A DNA stretch of 6,280 nt, taken from the NCBI GenBank assembly GCA_014378155.1, contig JACMOF010000004.1:1-6280 (forward strand), in the 5' to 3' direction. Positions within the stretch are counted from its first letter, which is position 1, and each line of letters begins with the position of its first letter. This document shows positions 5,142 through 6,280 of the stretch, one piece after another. Source of the stretch: Caulobacter sp. GTDB lineage: Bacteria > Pseudomonadota > Alphaproteobacteria > Caulobacterales > Caulobacteraceae. A program made the position numbers and the translations under genes. Under the pieces are notes generated by a model. It ran no database searches, had not been told where the DNA came from, and worked only from the letters and a program-made list of their open reading frames with translations.

Positions 5142-6017
5142 ATGTCGCCTTCGGTTTCAAAACTTGGTCTTGCCGCCGCCCAGTTCGGACTGGACGGCAT
5201 GAGCGCGTCGCCGCGCGCTCGGTCGCCGGAGACCGAAGCCCGCGACATCCTGGGCATCGCCGCCCGCGCTCAGCTGTCGGTGCTCGACGTCTCGGGCAAT
5301 CATGGCCGCGCCGAGTCGGTGCTGGGAGACCTGATCCCGCGCCCCGTGCCGTTCCGCGTCACCATTCCCGCCGCCCGCGCCGATCGCGGCCCCGACTTCG
5401 TGGAAGCCGAGGCCCGCGCCTGCCTGCGCCGCCTGGCGATCGAACGCGCCGACGCCATCATCGTCTCGTCGCCCTCGGAACTGTTCGGCGTCCACGGCGC
5501 CGCCGTCTGGGATCGCCTGGCCCGCCTGCGCGACGAGGGGCTGTTCGCCAAGATCGGCGTCGCCGCCCACGCCAGCGACGATCCGGTGGGCGTCGCGCGC
5601 CGCTTCAAGCCCGACATTCTTCAAGCTCCAGCCTCCTTGCTCGATCAGCGCCTGCTGGCCGACGGCTCGCTGGCCCGCATCGCCGGTCTCGGGATCGAGG
5701 TTCAGTTGCGCTCGATCTTCTTGAACGGCCTGCTGTTCCTGCCGCCCGACCGCGTTCCGGCCCAGCTGAAGGGGGCCTCTGGCCGCCTGTCACGGGTGCG
5801 CCGGATGATCGCCGAGGGCCGTTCCGACCCCCTTCAGGCCGCCCTGGGCTTCGCCCTGTCGCGTCCCGAAGCCAGCGCCGTGCTGGTCGGCGTGACCTCC
5901 GCCGCAGAACTGTCGGCCGTGGTCGCCGCCGCCTCCAGCCCGCCGCCCGACCTCGACTGGGACGACATGGCCATCGACGATCCGGTGGCGCCCGACCCGC
6001 GACGTTGGGTCGCCTGA
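5142..6017 (+). CDS. Aldo/keto reductase-fold protein, probably catalytically degenerate
   Basis: A 291-residue protein resembling aldo/keto reductases found in surface-sugar gene clusters. The opening KLGLAAAQFGLDG (7-19) matches the family's KLGLGTAQFG strand. VWDRLARLRDEGLFAKIGV (122-140), DILQAPASLLDQR (158-170) and the strand ending LRSIFLNGLLFLPP (189-202) match later barrel strands, and the C-terminal LVGVTSAAEL (248-257) matches the cofactor-binding region. The catalytic tetrad (Asp, Tyr, Lys, His) looks eroded: DVSGNHG (49-55) keeps Asp49 but has His54 where Tyr is expected; FRVTIP (71-76) has no Lys; and IIVSSP (106-111) has Ser where His is expected. It may bind a sugar or nucleotide without oxidoreductase activity, or use other chemistry. 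ATG 5142 is chosen because it starts just before the first strand. It lies 63 bp upstream of the SpsF-like gene and is probably co-transcribed with it. Confidence 0.75.
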   Translation: MSPSVSKLGLAAAQFGLDGMSASPRARSPETEARDILGIAARAQLSVLDVSGNHGRAESVLGDLIPRPVPFRVTIPAARADRGPDFVEAEARACLRRLAIERADAIIVSSPSELFGVHGAAVWDRLARLRDEGLFAKIGVAAHASDDPVGVARRFKPDILQAPASLLDQRLLADGSLARIAGLGIEVQLRSIFLNGLLFLPPDRVPAQLKGASGRLSRVRRMIAEGRSDPLQAALGFALSRPEASAVLVGVTSAAELSAVVAAASSPPPDLDWDDMAIDDPVAPDPRRWVA

Positions 6018-6058
6018 CGGCCAGGCGAATCAAAGCCCAGCCTTCAGAAGAAGCTGGG
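6011..6058 (+). promoter_or_regulatory. Two tandem hairpins between the aldo/keto reductase-like gene and the SpsF-like gene
   Basis: The first is CGCCTG (6011-6016), loop ACGGC, CAGGCG (6022-6027), and it includes the upstream TGA stop. The second is CCCAGC-C-TTC (6036-6045), loop AGAA, GAAGCTGGG (6050-6058), a 9-bp stem with one bulged C. Neither has a T-run after it, so they are not standard terminators. They may limit read-through, protect mRNA ends or set relative expression of the two genes. Confidence 0.4.
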
Positions 6059-6080
6059 AAATATGAGGGAGCCGAACGCC

Positions 6081-6280
6081 ATGATCCTCGCCGTCGTCCA
6101 GGCCCGCATGGGCTCCAAGCGCCTGCCGGGCAAGGCTGTCGCCACCCTGCAAGGCGAGCCGATGATCCTGCGCCAGCTCGAGCGGCTGCGGGCCTGCCGG
6201 CGCCTCAACAAGATCATCGTGGCCACCAGCGGCGAGACCGATGATGACGGTCTGGCCGGCCTGGTGGTGTCGCGCGGATA
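6081..6280 (+). CDS. SpsF-like cytidylyltransferase-family protein (5' part)
   Basis: The first 66 codons of a gene that runs off the right edge. The N-terminus VVQARMGSKRLPGKAVATLQ (5-24) is the nucleotide-binding signature of the CMP-sugar/SpsF cytidylyltransferase family, and the pattern continues with the expected P-M-I-L-R-Q-L-E-R-L helix and the strand KIIVATS (44-50). Such proteins activate or transfer sugars in spore-coat, capsule, lipopolysaccharide O-chain or flagellin-glycan pathways; the precise substrate cannot be told from this fragment. Two in-frame ATGs are possible, 6063 and 6081. I prefer 6081 because GAGGGA (6065-6070) lies 10 nt before it and the protein then begins MILAVVQARMGS as family members do. 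It probably forms an operon with the preceding aldo/keto reductase-like gene, a pairing consistent with a surface-sugar locus. Confidence 0.85.
   Translation, partial: MILAVVQARMGSKRLPGKAVATLQGEPMILRQLERLRACRRLNKIIVATSGETDDDGLAGLVVSRG

Noticed and set aside
4814..6244. Plus-strand open frame of about 476 codons across xdhC and the aldo/keto reductase-like gene
   Set aside because: It crosses two genes in other frames, is dominated by Arg/Pro/Gly, and lacks any recognisable domain.

Overview
The window is a GC-rich, densely packed bacterial segment. Its gene content, GTG starts, codon choice and MoaB/XdhC/MocA sequence types suggest an alphaproteobacterium, most likely of the Caulobacter/Phenylobacterium/Brevundimonas group. 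That placement is a judgement from sequence flavour; no search was possible. No tRNA, rRNA, CRISPR, insertion sequence or phage gene is visible.

Layout, left to right. (1) The 3' end of an unrecognised plus-strand gene (1-123). (2) A small multi-pass membrane protein of unknown function (169-636), whose start lies inside a strong inverted repeat. (3) On the minus strand, a MocA-type molybdenum cofactor nucleotidyltransferase (641-1246), convergent with gene 2 across 4 bp and divergent from moaA across 28 bp. (4) A tight plus-strand molybdopterin operon, moaA-moaD-moaE-moaB-moaC (1275-4032), with junctions of +2, overlap, +10 and a 4-nt GTGA overlap. (5) On the minus strand, an XdhC-family maturation factor (4039-5052), convergent with moaC across 6 bp. 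(6) An 89-bp divergent intergenic region with three short dyads. (7) A plus-strand protein with an aldo/keto reductase fold (5142-6017). (8) The beginning of an SpsF-like cytidylyltransferase family gene (6081 to the window end).

How the genes work together. MoaA and MoaC turn GTP into cyclic pyranopterin monophosphate. The MoaD-MoaE synthase adds the dithiolene sulfurs to give molybdopterin. MoaB is an MPT-binding/adenylating-type protein. MocA would attach CMP, and XdhC would hold the mature (sulfurated) cofactor for a xanthine oxidase-family enzyme. The block therefore covers much of the route from GTP to a dicytidine-type cofactor, but it has no moeA, moeB, sulfurase or molybdoenzyme gene. 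Genes 7 and 8 look like the edge of a separate sugar-nucleotide or surface-glycan locus.

The two points most worth checking are: MoaD ends in Gly-Gly-Trp, although the family works through a free C-terminal Gly-Gly, and the pattern looks like a one-base loss of a TGA stop; and the aldo/keto reductase-like protein appears to lack the Tyr, Lys and His of the catalytic tetrad. I see no clearly new multi-gene system; the rest is a well-understood biosynthetic cluster.
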